Positions 55,641 through 64,000 of a stretch of DNA of 64,000 nt are shown here, piece after piece. The DNA lies in assembly GCA_012931725.1 (NCBI GenBank), contig CM022950.1, forward strand, positions 57,990,754-58,054,753, in the 5' to 3' direction. The stretch comes from Litsea cubeba (lineage: Eukaryota; Streptophyta; Magnoliopsida; Laurales; Lauraceae). The notes under the pieces were generated by a model. The model ran no database searches. It was not told the DNA's origin and saw only the letters and a list, made by a program, of their open reading frames with translations. Position 1 is the first letter of the stretch, and every line of letters starts with the position of its first letter. Made by a program: the position numbers and the translations under genes.

Positions 55641-57000
55641 AAAGAAGAATCCTTCCTCCTCTTAACACACACCAAGCAGTTGCTGAATGCCACCAAGTGG
55701 TCGGAAGTCGGATTTCAATCCTTCAAACTTCAATTGGCGACTGGAGGGACCCGTTCATTGATTACATTATGTTCGGAATCCTACCTGAAGATCCAAAAGA
55801 ACGGGTAAGCATCCAAAGGCGAACCCCAAGCTTCCATTTGGATATTCCTTCAAAAATCCTTTACAGGAAATCCTTCAACGGAGTACTTCTACGCTGCTTG
55901 TCACAACAAGAGGCTGAAGAAACACTCAAAGAAGTTCATGCTGGTCTTTGTGGAGCTCATCAGGCTGGACCTAAGCTCTATGATCAGATAAAAAGGTTAG
56001 GATATTACTGGCCTACCATGGTAGCTGATGCAATGCAATTTGCTAAGCGCTGCCAACAATGCCAAGTTCATGGAGATTACATTCACATGCCTCCAGAATG
56101 GCTGCATCCTACAGCGATCTCATGGCCTTTCGAAGCCTGGGGTATGGACATCATAGGTCCTATTTCTCCCCCTTCAAGCAAAGGTCATCGCTTCATCTTC
56201 GCCGCTACGGATTATTTCTCCAAGTGGTCAGAAGCATTTGCGTTTAACGAAATGAAGACCTCATCAGTCCTTCAGTTCCTGCGCACCAACATCATTTGTC
56301 GTTTCGGCATACCCAAAAGATTCGTCCATGATAACGGACCACAGTTCCGGGATCATCGATTCTACAGGTTCTGCGACAAATACAAAATCCAAAGCTGTCC
56401 TTCGACTCCATACAATCCGGCAGCAAACGGGTTAGCAGAAGCTTTCAACAAGACACTCTGCAAAATCCTCAAAAAAAATGGTCTCTAGTCACAAAAGAGA
56501 CTGGAGCGACAAAATGTCTGAAGCTTTGTGGGCCTATCGAACCACCGTTCGAGGACCAACCCATAGCACACCATTCTCCTTGGTCTATGGATGCGAAGCT
56601 GTCGTGCCCTTGGAAGTACAAATTCCTTCCTTGAGGGTATCCTTGCAAAATGACATGACTCAAGAAAGCAATGTCAAATTGCGACTCCATGAGCTGGACA
56701 ATCTCGATGAGAGACGGCTCGTAGCTCAACAAAGCATTGAACTTTACCAAGCACGCATGGCAGGATCTTTCGATAAAAAGGTCAGACAACGCGCCTACAA
56801 AAAGAATGACTTGGTTCTTGCGGTAAAAAGACCAATGGTCTTCGCTCACAAGTCCAAAGGCAAATTCGAGCCAAAAATGGGAGGGACCCTACGTCATCGA
56901 CAAAGTTTTCTCCAATGGCGCATACGCACTCCTAAACATGGAAGGTGACAGATGTATGCTGCCCATCAATGGCAAGTTCTTAAAGCGGTACTACCCTTGA
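55641..57000 (+). pseudogene. Tat-2 integrase
   Basis: Zinc finger HAGLCGAHQAGPKLYDQI...CQQCQ, catalytic core with WGMDIIGPISPP (D), HDNGPQFRDHRFYRF (D) and AANGLAEAFNKTLCKIL (E). A run of eight A (56471-56478) adds one base and shifts the frame directly after the core; the C-terminal part continues at 56478 (WSDKMSEALWAYRTTVRGPT, YGCEAVVPLEVQIPSL). A second A-run (56873-56877) shifts it again, and the last part ends GKFLKRYYP with a TGA at 56998-57000. Apart from the two single-base shifts, the domain order and length are normal. Confidence 0.9.
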
Positions 57001-57362
57001 AGACTTACCCAACTGGGTAAGAGCAATGCCTGTACGGCCAAAACCGGTTTCCAGGTACACGCTCGCCAAACCCACCCTTTTTTTTTTAGAATTTTCATAT
57101 CAAATGTTGAAATTTCTAGAAATCTAAAACAATGCTTACTTTCATCGTTTCATTGTTCAACAAAAATCCAAGTTTAGGAACCTTTCCCTAACTTGACCAA
57201 AATTTTCAACCCTTGAACCCAAAATTCATAGTTTGAAACAAAATCCGGATTCAGGGATTTCCACCCTAGTCCACCCTGCCTTTTACCGCCAAAATGGTTT
57301 TAGGTCAAAACTCATGACCCTCGTGTCTTTAAACAAAAAAAAAAAAAAATGGTTTTTCAAAA
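57001..57362 (+). other. Tat-2 sequence after pol
   Basis: Non-coding; short poly-T and poly-A runs. No hairpin of the GGGAGGCAACCC type was seen here. Confidence 0.5.
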
Positions 57363-57835
57363 ACCGCGAGGAAGCGACGCTTAGTCGATACTCGCACAAA
57401 TCGGAAGTAAGCGAACCACGTTCGACACTTCCAAAAACGCAGGGAAGCGACATTTCGTCGATACTTGCAAAATCCAAAACTGTGGAGACGCAACATTTCA
57501 GTTGATATCCACAACCCAAATTTCAGAGGTTCGAAAAAAACCTAAAAAACTGTGGAGACGCAACATTTCAGTTGATATCCATGACCCAAAGGTTCGAGAA
57601 AACCACAAATTTCAAAAATCGTGGGGAAACGACATCAAGTCAGTACCCGCAAAACCAAAATTTTTGAAAAGCAAGGATGCGACATTCCATCGATACTTGC
57701 ACCCAAATCCGCGAGGATGCGACATTCCATCGATACTCGCAACCGAATGAGCAAGGATGCGACATTCCATCGATACTTGCAAGAACATTCAGCAGGGATG
57801 CGACTTTTAGTCGATACTTGCATTTTTGAAAACCA
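57363..57835 (+). repeat. Degenerate ~40-bp tandem array
   Basis: About ten units of the form GAGGA(T/A)GCGACATT(C/T)CRTCGATACTTGCAA with variable spacers. The best copies are at 57670-57800. Each contains ATCGAT or TCGATA. This is the first of three arrays in a row. Confidence 0.85.
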
Positions 57836-58160
57836 AACCGGCTATAAATGCCACAAAACGGCTATAAATGCCACCAAAACAGGCTATAAATGCCACAAAC
57901 AGGCTATAAATGCCACAAACCGGCTATCAATGCCACCAAAAAACAAAACCGGCTATCAATGCCACACAAACAAAAAACTTGGATTTCAAAAAACCCGGCT
58001 ATAGATGCACAAAACAAACCGGCTATCAATGCCACCAAAATTGGCTATAGATGCCACAAACAAAAAAAACTCGGCTATCAATGCCACAAGAAAAGCTGGC
58101 TCTCATGCCAAAATTGGCTTCCATGCCACAACAAAAACCTGGCTTTCATGCCAAAACAAT
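57836..58160 (+). repeat. CGGCTATMAATGCCA tandem array
   Basis: About ten copies of a 16-28 bp unit with core GGCTATAAATGCCA or GGCTATCAATGCCA, then three shorter CTGGCTTTCATGCCA-like copies. The core is shared with the 19-bp array at 48793-48887 in the 5' LTR. Confidence 0.88.
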
Positions 58161-58189
58161 CATTTGACAAAAGATTTTCACAAAATGAC

Positions 58190-58462
58190 AACCTTTTGAT
58201 CAAATCCCATTTAGCAATTACTTTTATCACAAAAAGATTCAAGTAAGCGTAGGGATAAACAAAAAAAATCAATCCCATTTAGCAATTACTTTTATTACAA
58301 AAAGATTCAAGTAAGCGTAGGGATACACAAAAAATCAATCCCATTTAGCAATTACTTTTATCACAAAAAGATTCAAGTGAGCGTAGGGATAACAAAAAAA
58401 AGAAAAGCATCCCATTTAGCAATTACTTTTATCACAAAAAGATTAAAGTGAGTAGGGATAAC
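58190..58462 (+). repeat. 70-bp tandem array, four copies
   Basis: The unit contains CCCATTTAGCAATTACTTTT, ATCACAAAAAGATTCAAGT and GCGTAGGGATA. Four nearly identical copies separated by A-runs. It is followed at 58470-58612 by a smaller array of GTACCAAAAAAAATACA and GTGTTCACAAGCACTA motifs. Confidence 0.88.
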
Positions 58463-58673
58463 AAAAAAAAAAAAGTGTTCACAAGCACTACAAAAAAAAA
58501 ATAACAAAAAGAGTACCAAAAAAAATACATGTGGTACCAAAAAAAAGAGTGTTCACAAGCACTAAAAAATAAGTACCAAAAAAAAATACAAGTGGTACCA
58601 AAAAAAAAAAAGAAAAGAAGAAGGATGGTTTCTGTATACAGGAGCTCAATCAAAATGGTCTCCAGCCAAGAGT

Positions 58674-61600
58674 TCAGCTCCCCAAGCAACTTTTAGCCTC
58701 AGCTGTCAAGGATTCCAAGGCACGCTTCTTCAGGAACTTGCCATGAGATGCTGGAGTGGGCTGTACCCCTTCTCTCACACCAGGAAGCTTACCTCGAGCA
58801 GTTTTGCCATTTTTCATCCTCATCAGACTTCCTTTTGAGAACCCGTTCGGCATCTGCAACCTGGTGAATCAGGGCACTCTCCCTGTCACGAGCCTCTATT
58901 ATGGCAGTCCACTTGGCAGCGACTTGTGCCTGCAAATGCTCAAGACGTTTCCTGGCCTCATCGACCTCCCTGTCAAGGATGTTGAGGTCATGTGTCAGCT
59001 CGATGATGGTTACCTCTTCTCTATTCCTCTTTCGGACTGCCACCTTCCTGCTTTCTGTAGCCTCATCTAGGTCAGACTTAGCCTTATCAGCAGGGTCCAG
59101 GAACATCTCCTTGAAGAACTGGTCATCAGCCAAACTCACGGTCTCAAACCACTTGTCACCCAGTGCAATGATCCTATCAACGATCGCCCTGGCACCTGTG
59201 ACATCCAGACCAGCCTCTTCAGCATCACTGAGAATCTCCTGCACATGCTGGATCATGCCAAATCCGACTTCTAAGTGCCCAGAAAGGAGAGTCTCAATCC
59301 AAGAGCGCACAACTCGCACCACCACCTTCTTCGCGAAAAGAAGAGATGGCCCAGCTGAGGATTCGCCCAACTCCGTTGGTCGGCTACTCATGTCATCATC
59401 TGTTGAAAGAGTAACAAAAGAACTCTTTCCAGCTGAAGCTGCTCCTGCTCGGGAAGGGATCTCAGCGCGAGGAATCTCCTCAATATTGTCAGAGCTGGTC
59501 CCAGGAATCTCTACCTCTGGATCAACCTCTGGCATCTCTTGCTCTGGAAGCAACGGATCCTCCTCTGCCACTTCAAAACCTGCAAAGGAAACACAAAAAG
59601 GTATGAATATGACCCTGTTTGAAAATCATTATCAGAGTTATAACTACAAAATACCTTCTTCGACGACTGGCGGAACACTTTCTTCCTCCATGAACTCATC
59701 GAAAGCATCATCAACATTTGCGTCCATCGATGGTTCAAAGTCATCAGAACCCTGTGGCAAGTCAGCTGGTAACAAAAAAATGTGTTAGTAAGCCAAGTCA
59801 CAAACAAAAAAAAAGAAAGCAAAAGAAGTCGTACCAATTGGAGATTCTGGATTTACTCCAGAGTCCCTCGGTTCTTCTTCAGGTGCCTCAACAGGATCCA
59901 TCACCACCTCATCGGTTGGGACCTCAGGCATCACCAAGTCTTCCTCTGCTAAAAAAAAAAAAAGGAAGAAAAGCAGAAACAAGAAGCAAATCATAACATG
60001 GAAAAAACCCATGAAAAGAAATGGAAAGAGAAAAAGGAAGAATCATACCTTCACCGACGGTCTCTTCTTCTCGGCTTCTCTTCTCCGGAGGCTCGTCAGC
60101 ATCCACTGGCATATCCTCATTAATAGTAAGAGGAACTTCCAAGTTAGGAGAGCCCTCATGTTGCCCCTTGCTACTATGATGACTCCTCCTCCTCTTACTT
60201 CTGCGGGCTCGCTTCTTAGAAGAACCTACCCCGCTGTCAGAGTCAGGTTTCCCACTTGACTCATCACTGGATGGTCTGCTCTTGCCAGTAGACTCCACGG
60301 AAGCTTGCCTCTGTGCCGCTTGCATCCAAGCGCCAAGTTCGGCTTCCTCCTGTTCTAGCTGCTCCAAAGCCTCGTCAGGTATTTCTCGAACAGCTTCAGA
60401 ACCGATGACGCCCTGGTCACCGAGAAAGCCTATCTTGTGCTTCTCTCCAGAAAGGAAGGACCAAACTTCCTCTCGCCGGATGCCATCCGACTTTCCAAGG
60501 CCCTTTCCAGATGCCAGCTTCACATCAAGCTCCTTCCTGGAAAGTCCCTGATATGCCGAGAAGCTCTCCGCGAACCACTTCGCAAAGCCGGCAGTCCGGG
60601 AAGTCAGCAACACAGGATAAGAAATCATGGCTGTAGTGTCTTCAGCACTATAGAAAGCCCATGCATTTCTCCCGTCCTGTAAGCCTCCAAAGCGCTTCAC
60701 CATGCTTGAAGGCGCTCCAACAACGCCTTGAGAAAAGCCAAGCTGCAAAGCAAAGCGAGAGGGTACATACGGCTGGATATCGACGAAAAGATGCCTGCGG
60801 TACACCATCGTGCCGACACGTATGCTGAAAAGCCACTCTCTCTCTGCATTTGTCAAGGAATAATGCCTTCCCGACCCCGCCCTGGTAGAGTCTCGGGAGG
60901 CACCAAAATCAAAAGCCTTCTTCCGCAACTCCGGAGAAAGCTTTACTGAAGATTGCCCCATCTCGACGTCCCTGAACCGTCGGATCCTCATGCGGGCAAA
61001 CAAAAGTGATTCGGACACGGCTTTGCCCTTAGCCAGTCGAATCATCAGAGGATCATCATCCTGTGCAGCACCCAGCCGATGGAAGCCAGGACAGTGGTAT
61101 ACATACCACGAATAAAAGATATGGGCTGAAAATACCCTATTCATGGGAAGCCCAAGCCGAACTAGAAAAGCAGCAGCCTGCAGTTCGGTACACAGGTAGG
61201 AGTAAAGAGCTGGCACCAAAGCAAGCTGCTCTCCAAACGCCATCTGACAAGCCGGGAAAATACAATGCGGCCTGATGTGCGTTCCATCTCCTCCAGCAAA
61301 AATAGCCTCACCAAGCCAATAAGTGAGGTAAACAGCGAGATCTCTCCTCAGTGCAATGTCAGGACATATGGCGTTTGTACTTGCACAGAAATCTCTTAAC
61401 TCTTCTTGCATGGCCAAGATCTTCTTTGAACTTGGATCCTGAGCTCCAGCTTCCTGGGTCATGCTATCAGAAGGCTCCCTACTATCAAAGAAGTTGGGGA
61501 ATGAAGAGCAAAAACTCTTCCAACTGCTGGATCTAACTTTCGAACCCCCCTTCTCCTTCAAAAAATCATAGAAGGCGACGAGCTGAAAGTATAGAAGCCT

Positions 61601-63285
61601 GAACTCCTCAGACTGCCCCTCGAGGACGCTGTCAATCGGCATAAACTCCTCATAGAGTTTGCCGAGAATGGGCAATCCGGTAATAGCGCTCAGCTCCTTC
61701 AAAGAAAAATCAATCTCACCATTCGTCACAACGGAGGTATTGGTTTGAGGGAGGAACGACTCCAGCATAGCCATGAAGGCCTCGTCGGAAAAGATCACGG
61801 TCTCCCCAAAAGCGCGGACCGCATCAAAAAATCCCGGCTTCCTTCAAAACGGCGCCACCAATCAACAGGACGCGATCAGTCCACGACTTCCACTCGGAGT
61901 CAGCATTGAAACGACCTCGAAGTCGAAAAGGCTTGATCCAATTGCTGCCGTCACCGCTGAAAATACCAAGGCCCACCGGTCTCAAATCGACCGACGGATA
62001 ATCAGAGCCCTGGTAGCCGCTGGATGGCATCAACAAGTCCATGTCAACAGGCGACCTCTCCGTATATCCAGGAGAACCGCCAACAAAAACCCCGGTCTTG
62101 ATTACATTTGTCCTTCTCACCCAGCTTGGAGGATCTTCCCTCTTGGGGCACGTGGGGGCAAGGCTCAGAATCGAGACGGTGCGATCAAACATCGACCGGG
62201 TAGTAACAGTCTTCTTCTCACCATCTGCTGTGAAGGAAAACTGAAAAGATCTCCTCTGGTATGTAATGTCGTCAGGGACCGCATCACCAAAGAAGAAGGT
62301 AGGCTTGGGCAAAATGCTCTGATCTTCCATCAGCCATGGACGACTGCTTACCATGATCTTATAGAATTCCTCTCCCTTGAGAGTGATCAGTCGCTGCCTC
62401 ATCTCATCTCTGTTGAGGGAGTCGCACTCTTCCAGGTTTCTTTCAACATACTGGACCTTCTCGAAAGCCTGCTGAACGGCCGGATTAGAGGATCTAGAAG
62501 ACCGACGAGGTACGCTTGTAGCAGGCTCTTTACCCTTGTTCGCTCTGGAGGAACCACCTGAAAAGGATGGAAAAGAAAAAGATCAAACATCAAAATGACA
62601 GAATCTCGCTAAAAAAAATCTGGCGAAATTTTGACATGATGACGGGGCAATTCCGAAGAAAAGGAACTATCCCGAAAGAAATAGAAAGTTTGAAGATGGG
62701 CTCAACATCGCTGCGAGCTCCGAAACTCCAAACTTTCGAAACCTAAAAGTCTCCGCAAAATCAGGAAGGGCTCAACATCACTGCGAGCTCCAAGTTCCCA
62801 AATTTGCAAACACTTTCAGGTATGCAATCACATCATGCTACAAATTTAATTTACAAATTAAAGGCATGCATGAACATTTAGATTTGCGAAAAAAAAATGC
62901 ATTATCATGATGAGAAAAAAAAAAAAGAAACTTTCTCTAAAAAAAAAGAGGGGAAAGAAAACAAAAAAAAAAGAAAGAAAAGAAACTCTCTCAAAAAAAA
63001 AAAGGGAGGGAAAGAAAAAAAAAAAAGAAAAAAAAAAAGAGGACTGGCCCACAGGCCGTGGCCCACAGGCCACGTGGCCGTACGGCCAGATCCGTACGGA
63101 TCTGTCCGTACGGCCCACATAAAAAAAAAAAACAAACAAAAAAAAAAAAAAAAAAAAAAAAAGAAGAGAGGCAAACACGTGAACAAGAAAAAAAAAGGAA
63201 GAAAAGAAAGAAACAAAAAAAAGAGAAGAACTTTTTTTTCCTACAATGGAATTTTCTTGAAAAAGAAGAACTTACTTGAAGCCAT
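58674..63285 (-). pseudogene. Tat-2 antisense gene, plant-mobile-domain-like, five exons
   Basis: A gene opposite to gag-pol. Exon 1 codes for only 10 nt (63285-63276, ATGGCTTCAA) and ends in GTAAGT. Intron 1 (63275-62558) is 718 bp. Exon 2 (62557-60049) starts SSGSSRANKGKEPATSVP, followed by an unrecognised domain (PTFFFGDAVPDDITY). At 61800-61000 comes a PMD-like region (NGEIDFSLKELSAITGLPIL, HIFYSWYVYHCPGF), then a nuclear-signal-like KKRARRSKRRR. Exons 3 (59945-59835) and 4 (59765-59655) are acidic and both exactly 111 nt. Exon 5 (59579-58674) encodes a coiled coil (DEARKRLEHLQAQVAAK) and ends CLGS. Introns 2-4 are 103, 69 and 75 bp, all GT-AG and phase 1. Single-base shifts lie near 62400, at 61826-61831 and at 58810-58814. 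Predicted length is about 1,200 residues. Function unknown; PMD proteins are known from transposons and from the host MAIN family. Confidence 0.8.
62620..63270 (-). other. Intron 1 of the antisense gene, A-rich
   Basis: On the plus strand it is dominated by A/G runs (62880-63240) around a GC-rich island (63040-63120) containing overlapping CGTACGG and GGCCACAGGCC palindromes. Short repeats of CATC.CTGCGAGCTCC occur at 62707 and 62777. Frames open here on both strands are low-complexity and not genes. Confidence 0.6.
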
Positions 63286-63405
63286 TGATGGAGAAGAAGA
63301 AGAAAACTCTTGAAGATCTTGAAGAAGAAAAGCTCTTGGTCTTGAAGCCCTCTTGAGATTATTGCAAAAGAAAGTAGTAAGAGCAAGAGATCCAACCTTC
63401 TCCTT

Positions 63406-63415
63406 GCTTTTATAG
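63406..63415 (-). promoter_or_regulatory. TATA box of the Tat-2 antisense gene
   Basis: The minus strand reads CTATAAAAGC about 120-130 nt upstream of the ATG at 63285, with a pyrimidine/adenine-rich leader between. This is a standard plant core promoter layout and argues that the antisense gene is transcribed from its own promoter, not by read-through. Confidence 0.6.
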
Positions 63416-63489
63416 AGGAGAGCAAACCAAAGAAGGAAAGAAGAAAGAGGTAAGTGTTACTAATTAGTAACCTTACCAAAAGAAAGAAA

Positions 63490-63780
63490 TTAGAAAGATT
63501 CTTTCCCAAAAGAGAGATATCTTGAGAGATTTTCTCCCATAAAATCAATCTATGACGGATTCTTTCCCAAAAGAAAGATATCTTGAGATATTCTATCCCA
63601 AAAATAAAGGGATCTTGAGAGATTTTCTCCAAAAATCAATCTATGACGGATTCTTTCCCAAAAGAAAGATATCTTGAGATATTCTATCCCAAAAATAAAG
63701 GGATCATGAGAGATTCTCTCCAAGTAAAGATATTCTTAGATATTCTCTATCCGAATGAGATATTTTTGGATATTCTTTAC
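63490..63780. repeat. 91-bp tandem repeat upstream of the antisense promoter
   Basis: Units carrying ATCAATCTATGACGGATTC and CCCAAAAGAAAGATATCTTG recur at 63544 and 63635 (period 91 bp), with weaker copies on both sides rich in GATATTCT/AGATATC. They sit 80-370 nt upstream of the TATA box at 63406, the position of an upstream promoter region. Confidence 0.8.
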
Positions 63781-64000
63781 AAAAATGACACCATATGAGA
63801 TCTAAGCCATTTCAAAAGCTTAAGGTCCCATGGGTTAGCCCATATGAGCCAGGTTTGACCACCTAGGCACACAAAAAAAAATTTTGGGCTTTTAGTCAAA
63901 GAGAAATCCCTCTTACCAAGAGCATACAAAAATGGTTCCATGCCTCTTTTGAGTTGATTGGACCATACAAAAGAAAATTCCAAGCCCCATGAGCTTCCAA
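63781..64000. other. Right end of window, unassigned
   Basis: No gene, repeat pair or LTR start was recognised. The Tat-2 polypurine tract and 3' LTR are expected beyond this point. Confidence 0.4.

Larger units (their letters stand above)
46834..64000 (+). mobile_element. Second Tat-lineage Ty3/gypsy element (Tat-2), runs off the window
   Basis: A very large element: LTR (from 46834), repeat-rich leader of about 2 kb, gag, a pol lacking protease and most of RT, RNase H with a second archaeal-type RNase H, integrase to 57000, three tandem arrays, and a multi-exon antisense gene (63285-58674). No second LTR is seen before 64000, so the element exceeds 17 kb. The TGTTGACACC start and the second RNase H are typical of Tat/Ogre-like elements. 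The left boundary is inferred from that start, as the TSD cannot be checked without the right end. Confidence 0.75.

Noticed and set aside
58901..59788. 295-codon plus-strand frame, Ser-rich
   Set aside because: It is the complement of exons 4-5 of the Tat-2 antisense gene, and runs across its splice sites. The minus-strand reading has the coiled coil and consistent intron phases.
61773..62561. 262-codon plus-strand frame
   Set aside because: It is the complement of exon 2 of the same antisense gene; the minus-strand protein text is clearly the ordered one.
62858..63632. Several frames on both strands rich in Phe or Lys
   Set aside because: These translate poly-A/poly-T and GA-rich runs in intron 1 of the antisense gene and are low complexity.

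Overview
The window is nuclear DNA of a flowering plant. Almost everything that can be identified is transposable-element sequence: nested and partly decayed LTR retrotransposons, one L1-type LINE, and several DNA elements. No convincing intact host gene, tRNA, rRNA or CRISPR array was seen. Plant origin follows from plant-specific families: an Athila-type element primed by tRNA-Asp, Tat-type Ty3/gypsy elements with a second RNase H, a Tourist-like Harbinger element and a Pack-MULE carrying a piece of a plant ARM-repeat gene. The species cannot be named from this sequence.

Layout. 1-10546: a 9.9-kb Athila-like element on the minus strand (183-10079, TSD ATAAG) sits inside an older, oppositely oriented LTR of the same family. 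Its 5' LTR carries a 389-bp MITE. Its pol is cut down by a deletion that joins the start of RT to the end of integrase. 10548-15293: a decayed Copia element, minus strand, 3'-truncated. 15721-19263: a 3.5-kb solo LTR with a perfect 5-bp TSD. 20346-31196: a short Pack-MULE with a captured ARM-repeat gene fragment. It is split by a Tat-lineage Ty3/gypsy element (21140-31075, TSD GTCAA) that landed in its right TIR. 32736-33516: hAT-like pieces. 33923-36323: a solo Athila-type LTR with a 254-bp internal tandem amplification. 37145-43400: an L1 LINE, minus strand. 44662-45892: a Tourist-like element filled with degenerate GTGGGTCCCAC repeats. 46834 to beyond 64000: the left part of a very large second Tat-lineage element, with LTR, repeat-rich leader, gag, deleted pol, three consecutive tandem arrays and a long antisense gene; its 3' LTR is outside the window.

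The most interesting feature is shared by the two Tat-type elements. Downstream of integrase each carries a protein gene on the opposite strand, with GT-AG introns that restore the reading frame and a TATA-like box just upstream. The two genes encode unrelated N-terminal domains (a PF04195-like 'gypsy-type transposon' domain in one, a plant-mobile-domain-like region in the other) but both end in an acidic/Ser-Pro linker and a coiled coil. This suggests repeated capture of an antisense cargo gene into the same slot.

Several frame breaks across unrelated elements are +1 insertions in A/T runs. They may be real slippage or long-read consensus errors, so pseudogene calls here should be read with that caveat. 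Family names rest on motif recognition by eye; no database search was possible.
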